Below, piece after piece: positions 1-7,836 of a stretch of DNA of 12,243 bases. Location of the stretch: the NCBI GenBank assembly GCA_023488565.1, contig JAMDDZ010000099.1:1-12243 (forward strand), read 5' to 3'. Position 1 is the first letter of the stretch, and each line of letters begins with the position of its first letter. The translations under genes were made by a program, and so were the position numbers. Below the pieces are notes generated by a model, which was given only the letters and a program-made list of their open reading frames with translations, did not search any database and was not told the origin of the DNA. The DNA comes from Bacillota bacterium (GTDB taxonomy: Bacteria; Bacillota; Sulfobacillia; Sulfobacillales; Sulfobacillaceae).

Positions 1-838
1 TTACCGGGTAGTTGTGCAAAACCTCTTGATAGAAATCAATCAAGTCATCTGACGTCTGCGGTTTGCCTTGCAGTCGGTATCCCTCGGGAGTGCGAATTTC
101 ATTAGCGGCGACATCGATGGCCAGAGCCACATCCTGTCCCGGAACCAACCCGGCCTTTTCAATCGCCCGCACCAGAAAATCCAACACTTCCCGGTCGTTG
201 TCCAAATCCGGCGCAAAACCTCCCTCATCTCCCACCGCCGTGCGCAGTCCTCGGGCCTGCAGCAAAGACTTCAACGCATGGTAGGTTTCCACCGCCATGC
301 GCATAGCTTCGGCAAATGAGGAAGCCCCGGCGGGAACCAGCATAAACTCTTGGATATCCACATTATTGTCCGCATGGACCCCGCCATTAACCACATTAAG
401 CAACGGTACCGGCAACAGTCGGCTGTTGGTTCCCCCAATGTACCGGTAAAGCGGGATGTGCAACGAATTGGCAGCCGCATTCAAGACCCCAAGCGATACC
501 CCAAGACAGGCATTAGCCCCCAATCTGGCCTTTTGCGGGTCTCCGTCCAAGTCTCGCAGCAACTGGTCAATTTGGGCTTGATCTTGGACCCGCATGCCCA
601 CCAGTGTAGGCGCCATAATTTCGTTGACATTGCGGCATGCCGTCCGCACGCCCTTGCCTTGATATCTGGTTTCCCCGTCACGCAGTTCTACAGCTTCATG
701 GGCTCCGGTTGACGCACCGGACGGAACCCGTGCCCAACCGCATTGCCCGGACTGCAAATCCACGCGAATCGCCAACGTGGGGTTGCCCCGGGAATCCAAT
801 ATTTCATACGCATGAATACCACTAATCACGTCCGACAT
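1..838 (-). CDS. eno: Enolase, N-terminal two thirds (cut by left edge)
   Basis: Phosphopyruvate hydratase: converts 2-phosphoglycerate to phosphoenolpyruvate in the cytosol, Mg-dependent. The frame is open from ATG at 838 to the window edge and gives 279 residues of a family of about 430, so the C-terminal third lies outside. Visible signatures are EILDSRGNPT (residues 12-21), the mobile loop VPSGASTG (38-45), NGGVHADNN (151-159, His155), IQEFM (Glu164), GDEGGFAP (203-210, catalytic Glu205) and the metal ligand Asp242 in AIDVAANE. The usual aromatic-rich residues after that motif are replaced by IRTPEGY. GGGAGG at 846-851 (minus strand) sits 7 bases before the ATG and fixes the start. It is the last visible gene of the gap-pgk-tpiA-gpmI-eno cluster, 34 bases after gpmI. 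Identification is from family motifs and context and is very secure. Confidence 0.96.
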   Translation of the reverse strand, partial: MSDVISGIHAYEILDSRGNPTLAIRVDLQSGQCGWARVPSGASTGAHEAVELRDGETRYQGKGVRTACRNVNEIMAPTLVGMRVQDQAQIDQLLRDLDGDPQKARLGANACLGVSLGVLNAAANSLHIPLYRYIGGTNSRLLPVPLLNVVNGGVHADNNVDIQEFMLVPAGASSFAEAMRMAVETYHALKSLLQARGLRTAVGDEGGFAPDLDNDREVLDFLVRAIEKAGLVPGQDVALAIDVAANEIRTPEGYRLQGKPQTSDDLIDFYQEVLHNYPV

Positions 839-872
839 ACTCTAGCCTCCCACCTGCGTCGTGGCGCAGATC

Positions 873-2411
873 TTATTGAAGTAATGATGTTCCGCTCATT
901 TCTGACGGGATCGCAAGGCCCATGGCTTCCAACAATGTTGGGGCCACGTCACGGAGTCCTCCGCCATCTCGCAGGGTGCGAGAACCGATAAGATCCTTTG
1001 ATGCCACCACCATAAACGGTACCGGATTGGTTGTGTGCTGCGTATTGGGGGTGCCATTTGTGTCACGCATCACCTCGGCGTTGCCATGGTCCGCGACAAT
1101 CAACAACATCCCATGATGCTGCAGCACACAATCGGCAATTTCGCCGATTGCTTCATCGACCACCCGCACCGCTGCCTCGGCCGCCTGCACATTTCCCGTG
1201 TGTCCTACCATATCTGCATTGGCAAAGTTTAACAAAATGAAATCAAACCGATCCTGACCCAGTGCGCGAATCACTACGTCCTTAATTTGAGGAGCGCTCA
1301 TGGCTGGCTCCAAATCATAGGTGGCCACTTTGGGAGAGGCTACCATAATCCGCTCTTCGCCCGAATGCGTCTTTTCAATGCCTCCGTTGAAAAAAAACGT
1401 CACATGAGCATATTTTTCGGTTTCCGCCACATGCAGCTGTGACAAGCCTTGCTTGCTAACCCACTCGGCCAAGTTGTTGGTTACACTTTGCGGGGCAAAC
1501 AGATGGGGCAGAACAAATTGCTCATCATACACTGTCATGCCCCCTAACCAACGGACACGAGACATGGGCCGGGAAAACTCGGTAAAGTTAGGGTCGCTTA
1601 AGGCACGTGTGATTTGCCGTACCCGGTCGGCACGGAAATTGAAGACAAAAACAATGTCATCAGGTCCGATGGTGCCAATCGGTTGATTATGTTCATCGGT
1701 TAATACGGTTGGCGGCACGAATTCATCGGTGATTCTCTGCCCGTATGCGGCCAGTAATGCTTCCACCGCGCTTTGAGCTTTGTTCCCTATCCCTTCAACC
1801 ATGGCCCGGTAGGCTCGCTCGGTGCGATCCCAACGTCGGTCCCGATCCATAGCATAATAACGGCCAGATATTGAGGCCACCCGTCCTAGACCCACCATAT
1901 TGAGAGTAGAAGCTAACCATTCTAGGGATGATGCAGCACTCTCGGGCGAAACGTCTCGTCCATCCAGCCAGATATGCAAATATACCTCGAGAGGATGGCC
2001 ATATTGCGCGATTAATAACAGCAGCGCCGCTAAGTGCTCCTGATGACTGTGAACGCCGCCCGGGGATAAGAGGCCCAAGAGGTGCAGCCGACGCCCCTGA
2101 CTTTGCCGCATCATTTCTAGAAATGTGAGATTCTCGGCCAATGTCCCGTCTTCGATGGCATCATTGATGCGAACCAAGTTTTGTTGAATGATGCGGCCGG
2201 CACCAATGGTTAAGTGACCCACATTAGAATCACCCATCTGATTTTCCATGAGCCCCACCGCGTTGCCATGAGCTGCCACCAACGCGCTGGGATATTCTTG
2301 TGCCAAGCGTTCCATATTTCGTGCCGGTGCACTGCTAATCGCGTTGGTGGGACCTGATTCTGCCTGTCCCCACCCATCCAGCACCGCCAATACCACAGGT
2401 TTAACCACCAT
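873..2411 (-). CDS. gpmI: 2,3-bisphosphoglycerate-independent phosphoglycerate mutase
   Basis: Interconverts 3- and 2-phosphoglycerate through a phosphoserine intermediate with two metal ions; alkaline phosphatase superfamily, cytosolic. The 512 residues match the normal family length. Metal and catalytic motifs are present in order: Asp12 in VLDGWG, the nucleophile Ser62 in MGDSNVGH, His123 in VHSHQEH, WLDGRD (149-153), SGRYYAMDRD (182-191), FNFRADR, ADMVGHTGN, VADHGNAE and QHTTNPVPF. The more common GNSEVGH is GDSNVGH here, but the serine and histidine are kept. The ATG overlaps the end of tpiA by 11 bases. AAGGAG lies only three bases before this ATG and six before the second codon, which is GTG, so translation may begin one codon later. 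It is followed after 34 bases by eno. Confidence 0.96.
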   Translation of the reverse strand: MVVKPVVLAVLDGWGQAESGPTNAISSAPARNMERLAQEYPSALVAAHGNAVGLMENQMGDSNVGHLTIGAGRIIQQNLVRINDAIEDGTLAENLTFLEMMRQSQGRRLHLLGLLSPGGVHSHQEHLAALLLLIAQYGHPLEVYLHIWLDGRDVSPESAASSLEWLASTLNMVGLGRVASISGRYYAMDRDRRWDRTERAYRAMVEGIGNKAQSAVEALLAAYGQRITDEFVPPTVLTDEHNQPIGTIGPDDIVFVFNFRADRVRQITRALSDPNFTEFSRPMSRVRWLGGMTVYDEQFVLPHLFAPQSVTNNLAEWVSKQGLSQLHVAETEKYAHVTFFFNGGIEKTHSGEERIMVASPKVATYDLEPAMSAPQIKDVVIRALGQDRFDFILLNFANADMVGHTGNVQAAEAAVRVVDEAIGEIADCVLQHHGMLLIVADHGNAEVMRDTNGTPNTQHTTNPVPFMVVASKDLIGSRTLRDGGGLRDVAPTLLEAMGLAIPSEMSGTSLLQ

Positions 2412-3189
2412 TTTCTCCTTCTTGGTGCACCAGGCTTTCCATCATTGCCACCATGGTTTCGACGTCTAACGAGGCACCGCCAACCAAAGCGCCATCAATG
2501 TCTGGAGCCTCGGCAAATTCCCGAATGTTTTTGGGGGAGACGCTCCCTCCATACAAAATGCGTATACTATCCGCCACCTCAGAAGAAAATTGTTCGCTGA
2601 ACTGGTGGCGAATGGCAGCAGCTACTCCATTGGCGTCTCGTGCCGTCGGCACCTTGCCACTGCCAATGGCCCACACCGGTTCATAAGCCACGGTGAGTTT
2701 GATTGCGTCATAGGTTGCCAAACCTTGCAACACGGCGCCTATTTGCCTATGCATGACAGCCAGTGTCTCTTCCCGTTCACGCTCCTCGGCAGTTTCACCC
2801 ACACATAAAATGGGATGAAGATGCGCCGATATCGCGGCCTGGACCTTGGCTGCTACCAGCTCATCGCCTTCTCCAAAATGCTGGCGGCGTTCGGAATGCC
2901 CCACCAAAACGTACTCCGCTCCCGCCTCCCGCAACAAATATCCGGAAAGGGCCCCGGTCATGGCACCTTCGGTACCCAAATCCAGATTCTGAGCCCCGAT
3001 TTGAATGGGACTTCCGGCAAACCGCTGGCTCAAAGGCCAAAGCGCCAATGCTGTGGGGAAGATCATCACATCGATGGCCGAGTACGCGTCGGCATCATAG
3101 CGACGCAACAACTCCCGGCCAAAAGCCAATGCCGCGGGTACTGTCTTGAACATTTTCCAGTTGGCAGCCAACAACACACGTCGCATCAT
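2401..3189 (-). CDS. tpiA: Triosephosphate isomerase
   Basis: Interconverts dihydroxyacetone phosphate and glyceraldehyde 3-phosphate; a cytosolic TIM barrel, usually a dimer. At 262 residues it is close to the usual 250. Catalytic residues are visible: Asn10 and Lys12 in AANWKM, the electrophile His98 in VGHSERR, the base Glu170 in AYEPVWAIGSGK with the start of flexible loop 6, and the phosphate-binding ILYGGSV and GALVGGASL segments. The start overlaps the pgk stop as ATGA (3186-3189). A second ATG follows directly, so the protein may begin at residue 2. The stop lies 11 bases inside gpmI. These overlaps imply translational coupling within one operon. Confidence 0.96.
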   Translation of the reverse strand: MMRRVLLAANWKMFKTVPAALAFGRELLRRYDADAYSAIDVMIFPTALALWPLSQRFAGSPIQIGAQNLDLGTEGAMTGALSGYLLREAGAEYVLVGHSERRQHFGEGDELVAAKVQAAISAHLHPILCVGETAEEREREETLAVMHRQIGAVLQGLATYDAIKLTVAYEPVWAIGSGKVPTARDANGVAAAIRHQFSEQFSSEVADSIRILYGGSVSPKNIREFAEAPDIDGALVGGASLDVETMVAMMESLVHQEGENGG

Positions 3190-4391
3190 CGTAGTTCCTG
3201 CCCCTCATGCGTCAAAGCCGCCACCCCGGGCAAGGTCTTCCCTTCGAGAAATTCCAGTGTTGCTCCTCCCCCGGTGGAAACGTGGGTCAGTTTGTCCGCT
3301 ACTTGCGCCTTATGCACTGCGGCCACAGAATCTCCTCCGCCGACCACGACTTTCGCGGACAGAGTGGCCAGAGTGTGGGCCACGGCCATGGTAGCACCTG
3401 CAAATGCATCCCATTCAAAGACTCCCATAGGCCCGTTCCACAGCACCGTGCGCGCCGGTGCTAATTGCGCCTCGATTTGCGATATGGTGCCGGGGCCTAA
3501 ATCCAATGCCATGTCCTGATCGCCAAGTTGGCCAACCGCCACGACGCGATGGGGCGCATCCGCCCGAAACTCAGTGGCCACCACAAGGTCGGATGGGAGT
3601 ATTACCGGAATATTTTTGGCTTGCGCTTGGGCCAGCAGATGTTGCGCGGTAGGTAATACCTCCGGTTCCACTTTGGATTCGCCCATGAAAAATCCCTGGG
3701 CGGCTAAAAATGTATTGGCCATGCCTCCGCCAATGATGAGGCCGTCCACCTGGTCCAGAAGGTTGCCTAATAACGTGACTTTGTCACTGACCTTGGCTCC
3801 GCCAATGATCGCCCAGTAAGGACGATCCGGGTGTCCCAGAATTTCACTCAGCACCGTTAATTCGCGTTCCATCAGACGTCCCGCGTACGACGGCAGATAC
3901 TGGGGCACACCGACCATGGAAGCCGATGCCCGGTGAGCAGTGCCAAAAGCGTCATCAACGTAATAGTCAGCCAAATGCGCCAACATTTGCGAAAACCCGG
4001 GATCATCCGCTTTTTCTCGGGGGTCAAACCGCAAGTTCTCCAGCATTAAAATCGTTGCCGGCGCCATTCTTTGAATCGCTGAGTCAACTTCGTCCCCGAC
4101 AATGTGATCCACAAAAGACACCGCATTGGGGAGCAGCGTCTGAAGATACGCGGCTACCCCCCGAAGGCTGTCTTGCGAATTTGGCGTCTTGGGACGTCCC
4201 CGATGACTCATTACGATAACACGGGCCTGCCGTTGCAAAAGAAACTGCAATGTGGGCAAGGCACCTCTGATCCGTGTATCGTCTGTGATCATCCCGGTAG
4301 TGGCATCGATCGGCACATTGAAGTCTACGCGTACCAATACCCGCTTGCCCTCGATATTGGGCATATCGTCCAGTGTGTGAAATGACGGCAT
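3186..4391 (-). CDS. pgk: Phosphoglycerate kinase
   Basis: Transfers the acyl phosphate of 1,3-bisphosphoglycerate to ADP, making ATP and 3-phosphoglycerate; a cytosolic two-domain hinge enzyme. At 401 residues it has the normal bacterial length. The N-domain has VLVRVDFNVP (18-27; Asp23, Asn25), MSHRGRPK (61-68, where Leu is more usual in place of Arg64), LENLRF and DDAFGTAHR. The C-domain nucleotide site has GGAKVSDK, IIGGGMANTF, LWNGPMGVFE and GGGDSVAAV. The start ATG is three bases after the gap stop and has only a weak AAAGGG element, so coupling to gap translation is likely. Nothing suggests loss of function. Confidence 0.97.
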   Translation of the reverse strand: MPSFHTLDDMPNIEGKRVLVRVDFNVPIDATTGMITDDTRIRGALPTLQFLLQRQARVIVMSHRGRPKTPNSQDSLRGVAAYLQTLLPNAVSFVDHIVGDEVDSAIQRMAPATILMLENLRFDPREKADDPGFSQMLAHLADYYVDDAFGTAHRASASMVGVPQYLPSYAGRLMERELTVLSEILGHPDRPYWAIIGGAKVSDKVTLLGNLLDQVDGLIIGGGMANTFLAAQGFFMGESKVEPEVLPTAQHLLAQAQAKNIPVILPSDLVVATEFRADAPHRVVAVGQLGDQDMALDLGPGTISQIEAQLAPARTVLWNGPMGVFEWDAFAGATMAVAHTLATLSAKVVVGGGDSVAAVHKAQVADKLTHVSTGGGATLEFLEGKTLPGVAALTHEGQELR

Positions 4392-4394
4392 TGA

Positions 4395-5402
4395 CTACAC
4401 GCCCTTTCGCGCCACAAGCCCTGTCAAGTCCACCAAACGGTTGGCATAGCCCCATTCATTGTCGTACCATGACAGCACTTTGACCATATGGTCACCGATC
4501 ACCATAGTTTCCGGTCCATCAACTATACTGGAACGCGGATCTCCCTTGAAGTCCATCGAAACCAGTGGTTCCTCGCTATATCCCAAAATCCCCGCCATGG
4601 ATCCCAACGATGCCTCTTTAAATGCCTGATTGGCCGCTTCTTTGGATACCGGCTTTGCTGTATTCACTGTCACATCGACAATGGAGACCACTGGTGTCGG
4701 CACTCTCAGGGACATGCCGTTCAATTTGCCTTTCAGTTGAGGCAAGACCAAGTGCAATGCACGAGCCGCTCCAGTACTGCTGGGGATAATGTTCATGGCG
4801 GCGGCACGGGCCCGCCGGAAATCGGAATGTGCCAAATCCAGCAAGCGTTGGTCATTGGTGTAACTGTGTACCGTGGTCATCATGCCCGATTCGATTCCGA
4901 AACTTTCATCCAAGACTTTGCACACCGGAGCTAAACAGTTGGTGGTGCAAGAGGCATTGGAAATGATGAAGTCAGTCTCCGGGTTATAGTTTTCATCATT
5001 GACACCTAAAACAATCGTAATGTCCTCTCCCTTGGCCGGAGCCGAAATAATAACCCGTTTGGCTCCCCCGCGGTCGATATGGGCACGGGCTTTGGCGGCA
5101 TCGGTAAACAGCCCCGTGGATTCCACCACAATGTCCACTCCCAAGTCACGCCAGGGAATTTGCCCGGGATCCCGTTCGGCCAACACGCGGATGGTACGGT
5201 CACCGACAATTAAATCGGTGCCTTCAGTACGCACTTCTTGGTCAAACACGCCGTAGTTGGAGTCATACTTGAGGAGGTGCCCCACCGTTGCCGCATTAGT
5301 TAAGTCGTTAATCGCGACAATTTCAAAGTCTTGTTGTTGCTGCGCAATGCGAAAGAAACGACGGCCAATACTGCCGCCTCCATTGATTCCTACTTTTACC
5401 AC
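4395..5402 (-). CDS. gap: Glyceraldehyde-3-phosphate dehydrogenase, type I
   Basis: Oxidises glyceraldehyde 3-phosphate with NAD(P)+ and inorganic phosphate to 1,3-bisphosphoglycerate. It has 335 residues, the normal length. The catalytic Cys152 in SNASCTTNC, His179 in TTVHSYT, HSDFRRARA, the phosphate-site SSTGAA, LNGMSLRVPTP and the C-terminal SWYDNEWGY are all clear. Asp33 in INDLTN favours NAD over NADP. Two oddities: the dinucleotide loop reads NGGGSIGRR instead of the near-universal NGFGRIGR, and the segment normally reading DLPH in NAD-specific enzymes is DLAH. The start is GTG, supported by GAGGAGGG at 5409-5416 six bases upstream. It is the first gene of the glycolysis cluster, after the 90-base spacer. 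A glycolytic role is inferred from the neighbours; a gluconeogenic GapB-like role is less likely. Confidence 0.95.
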   Translation of the reverse strand: MVKVGINGGGSIGRRFFRIAQQQQDFEIVAINDLTNAATVGHLLKYDSNYGVFDQEVRTEGTDLIVGDRTIRVLAERDPGQIPWRDLGVDIVVESTGLFTDAAKARAHIDRGGAKRVIISAPAKGEDITIVLGVNDENYNPETDFIISNASCTTNCLAPVCKVLDESFGIESGMMTTVHSYTNDQRLLDLAHSDFRRARAAAMNIIPSSTGAARALHLVLPQLKGKLNGMSLRVPTPVVSIVDVTVNTAKPVSKEAANQAFKEASLGSMAGILGYSEEPLVSMDFKGDPRSSIVDGPETMVIGDHMVKVLSWYDNEWGYANRLVDLTGLVARKGV

Positions 5403-5492
5403 TATAGTCCCTCCTCATCAGTAGTCCCGCCGTGAAGCGGCACCGTAATGCTATTTTAGCGAAAAAACGCCATGACTCACAGCTACCAAAGC
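5403..5492 (-). promoter_or_regulatory. phoU-gap spacer: leader and possible promoter of the glycolysis operon
   Basis: This is the longest gene-free stretch of the window. On the minus strand it has a strong ribosome binding site (5409-5416), a short GC hairpin (GCCG, five-base loop, CGGC; 5429-5441) in what would be the leader, and TAAAAT at 5453-5458 as a possible -10 box. No good -35 box stands 16-18 bases upstream of it, and there is no TGn extension, so the promoter call is weak. No convincing rho-independent terminator for phoU is seen: the T6 run at 5462-5467 lacks a proper stem before it. The region may start a separate gap transcript or simply be read through. Confidence 0.4.
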
Positions 5493-6149
5493 CTAGTCAT
5501 TCAATTCCTTGCGTTCCCCTGTGACCATGTAAATCACCCATTCCCCAAGATTGGTCGCGTGATCTGCAACCCTCTCTATATAGTTTGCCACAAAAAGCAA
5601 ATGAATGGCTTGAGGCACGGTCTCTGGCCGTTCTTGCATCAATCCCTGTAAATCGTCAAAAATCCGTGAATAGAGATGATCTACATCATCATCAAGCCGA
5701 ATCATGGTCACCGCTTCTTCCAAACTGCGATGAATATAGGCATTTAACGCCAAACGCACCATGGAGCTGGAAAGGCGGGCCATTTCAGGAATATCCACCA
5801 AGGGCTTTACCAAGGGCTCATGGCCCAACCGTACCGTCACCTCGGCAATATCGGCGGCATGGTCTGCCATCCTCTCTAAGTCCGTAATAATTTTTAAGAT
5901 GGTGGACACGATGCGCAAATCTCCGGCCAGCGGCTGCTGCAGCGCCAAAAGTGTTAGGCAACGCCGTTCAATGTCAATTTCCATGGCATCAACCCGGTCA
6001 TCATCGGCAATGACCATGTCCGCCAATGTGAGATTCCGCTCCGTAAGTGATTTCACAGCGCGACGAATTTGGTCCTCAACCAAGGCTCCCATGCGAATTA
6101 ACTCCTGGTCCAGTTGTTGCAATTCCGCACGAAACGATTGACGCAGCAT
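5493..6149 (-). CDS. phoU: Phosphate signalling protein PhoU
   Basis: Cytoplasmic all-helical protein that links the PstSCAB transporter to the PhoR kinase, keeping the Pho response off when phosphate is plentiful and limiting uptake. The 218 residues match the family. The two PhoU repeats are visible as duplicated metal-binding helices: LERMADHAADIAE in the first half and IERVADHATNLGE in the second, each preceded by an Asp-rich helix (DDDRVDAMEIDIE and LDDDVDHLY). GGAGGG six bases upstream supports the ATG. It follows pstB by 11 bases, its classic position at the end of a pst operon. No defects are seen. Confidence 0.95.
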   Translation of the reverse strand: MLRQSFRAELQQLDQELIRMGALVEDQIRRAVKSLTERNLTLADMVIADDDRVDAMEIDIERRCLTLLALQQPLAGDLRIVSTILKIITDLERMADHAADIAEVTVRLGHEPLVKPLVDIPEMARLSSSMVRLALNAYIHRSLEEAVTMIRLDDDVDHLYSRIFDDLQGLMQERPETVPQAIHLLFVANYIERVADHATNLGEWVIYMVTGERKELND

Positions 6150-6160
6150 CCAGCACCCTC

Positions 6161-6955
6161 CTACTCATAACGCCCGGTGAGAAATTCTTCGGTAGCCGAC
6201 TGCCTCGGTGTAGTAAACACTTCTTTGGTGGGCCCCAGTTCCACTAAACGACCTTCACGAAAAAAGGCGGTAAAATCCGACACCCGAGCCGCTTGTTGCA
6301 GGTTATGGGTGACCAAAATTACGGTGTATTGTCCCTTAAGCGCCAAGACTAATTCCTCGATTTTTGCGGTGGACAAGGGATCCAAAGCAGACGTCGGCTC
6401 ATCCATCAACAGCACCTGGGGGGAAACCGCAAGCGCGCGGGCAATGCAAAGGCGTTGCTGCTGACCACCGGAAAGCGAGCTGGCAGGGCGCCGCAATTTC
6501 CCACGCACCTCATCCCAAAGCGATGCTTGTTTCAAACTCTCTTCTACCAAAATCCGCAATCGATTCGAGTTTTTGACGCCTTGCAGCCGCAGGCCGTATG
6601 CCACGTTATCAAACACGCTAAAGGGAAATGGGTTGGGGTGCTGAAACACCATCCCTACTTTTTGCCGCAATTCTACCAAGTCCACGTGGTCTCCGATGAC
6701 TTCGAAGTTACCTACTTGGACTTGCCCTTTGATGTGAACCCCGGAAGCACGGTCGACCAAGCGGTTTAAAACTCTTAGCAACGTTGACTTTCCGCACCCT
6801 GAAGGACCAATCACCGCCAGTACCCGCCCCCCAGGCACCGTCATCGAAACGTCTTTCAGAACCCATTGATCCCGATACGCTACCGACAATTGCGTCACAT
6901 TGATGTGGGGCGCTTCATTGTCCACTCGATACCCCCCGAGTGTCATATTTCTCAC
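6161..6955 (-). CDS. pstB: Phosphate ABC transporter ATP-binding protein PstB
   Basis: Cytoplasmic ATPase of the PstSCAB phosphate importer, working as a dimer on the inner face of PstC/PstA. It has 264 residues. Motifs in order: Walker A GPSGCGKST, the PstB-type Q-loop VFQHPNPFPFSVFDNVAYG, the ABC signature LSGGQQQR, Walker B VLLMDEPTSALDP and the H-loop VTHN. The NPFP segment after the Q-loop and the CIARALA stretch separate PstB from other ABC ATPases. The chosen start is GTG with AGGGAGA at 6960-6966 upstream; an ATG three codons on is possible. It lies 41 bases after pstA and 11 before phoU. Confidence 0.97.
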   Translation of the reverse strand: MRNMTLGGYRVDNEAPHINVTQLSVAYRDQWVLKDVSMTVPGGRVLAVIGPSGCGKSTLLRVLNRLVDRASGVHIKGQVQVGNFEVIGDHVDLVELRQKVGMVFQHPNPFPFSVFDNVAYGLRLQGVKNSNRLRILVEESLKQASLWDEVRGKLRRPASSLSGGQQQRLCIARALAVSPQVLLMDEPTSALDPLSTAKIEELVLALKGQYTVILVTHNLQQAARVSDFTAFFREGRLVELGPTKEVFTTPRQSATEEFLTGRYE

Positions 6956-6996
6956 GGACTCTCCCTAATGTTACCAGACAAACGTGCTGCTTGTTG

Positions 6997-7836
6997 TCAG
7001 ATTTTCTTTAAGGCATCCATTGGTTTTAGCCAGTGTGCGAGTTTTTGGGTGAGATACAACACCAATCCTACGAGTAACAATAGCACCACTCCGGTGGCCG
7101 CGGCCTGGGCGTCGGCGTGAGGGGCCACTGATTCGGTCCTGAGATACCATAAATGCACCGCCAAAGTTTCCCCGGGTGCAGACCAACCCCAGTGCTGAGA
7201 TACATTGATCCCGGCCGTGAAAATCAAGACCGCTGATTCCCCCATGAGCCGAGCAATCGCCATCCCCAAACCAGAAACCAACGCAGGCAGTGCGCTCGGC
7301 AACACCACGCGCAACAGCGTCAAGTACTTGGTGGCGCCTAAGGCCAGCGACGCTTCGCGAAAACTGTCTGGTACCCCGCTTAATGCCGCGACGCTGACAT
7401 CCACGACAAACGGCCAGTTTACCACAGCCAACGCGATGACCCCAGCTCCCACCGACAAGGGCCATCTCATCCCTACAATGACCCATTCAAAAACCATCAG
7501 GCCAATCACAATAGTCGGGAGACTTAGCAGCGTATATCGCATGCGATCAAAGACCAAAAGGAAGCCAGGTCGCGCCCCGTATTCGATGCGCAATATCGCC
7601 GCTGCTAAGCCTAAGGGAATGGTAATTGCAGATGCCGCTCCTACCATCAACAAGGTGTTTAGCAGTTCCGGCCCGACTCCGCCCAAAGAACTCAGTTCTG
7701 AAGGTGTTCTCCACAAAAATCTCAGAGAAATCTGAGGTAGCCCCTGCCACACCAGATCTCCAAGAAGAAGGCCAAACACTACTGTAGTCAAGAGGCTTCC
7801 AACCACCGCCAATCGATGCCAGGTGGTACCTTTCAC
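6997..7836 (-). CDS. pstA: Phosphate ABC transporter permease PstA
   Basis: One of the two membrane subunits forming the phosphate channel. It has 279 residues with several hydrophobic helices, beginning with a segment at about residues 8-28. The cytoplasmic coupling (EAA-type) loop reads REASLALGATKYLTLLRVVL followed by GESAVLIFTAG, as expected for PstA. The GTG start overlaps the pstC stop as GTGA (7833-7836). GGGAGGG a few bases upstream, inside pstC, supports it and suggests coupled translation giving balanced PstC and PstA. The assignment as PstA rather than PstC rests on gene order and the coupling-loop sequence. Confidence 0.93.
   Translation of the reverse strand: MKGTTWHRLAVVGSLLTTVVFGLLLGDLVWQGLPQISLRFLWRTPSELSSLGGVGPELLNTLLMVGAASAITIPLGLAAAILRIEYGARPGFLLVFDRMRYTLLSLPTIVIGLMVFEWVIVGMRWPLSVGAGVIALAVVNWPFVVDVSVAALSGVPDSFREASLALGATKYLTLLRVVLPSALPALVSGLGMAIARLMGESAVLIFTAGINVSQHWGWSAPGETLAVHLWYLRTESVAPHADAQAAATGVVLLLLVGLVLYLTQKLAHWLKPMDALKKI

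Noticed and set aside
2763..3519. Long plus-strand open frames opposite tpiA and pgk (for example 2815-3519)
   Set aside because: They lie antisense to clear enzyme genes, show no family features, and are explained by the codon structure of the opposite strand.
5459..5470. GCG-A6-CGC (minus strand GCG-T6-CGC) as a rho-independent terminator after phoU
   Set aside because: The stem is only three base pairs and the T run is in the loop, not after a GC-rich stem; no stable hairpin precedes the T run on the minus strand.
7205..7735. Plus-strand open frame of 176 codons opposite pstA
   Set aside because: Mirror frame of a membrane-protein gene; no recognisable domain and no supported ribosome binding site.
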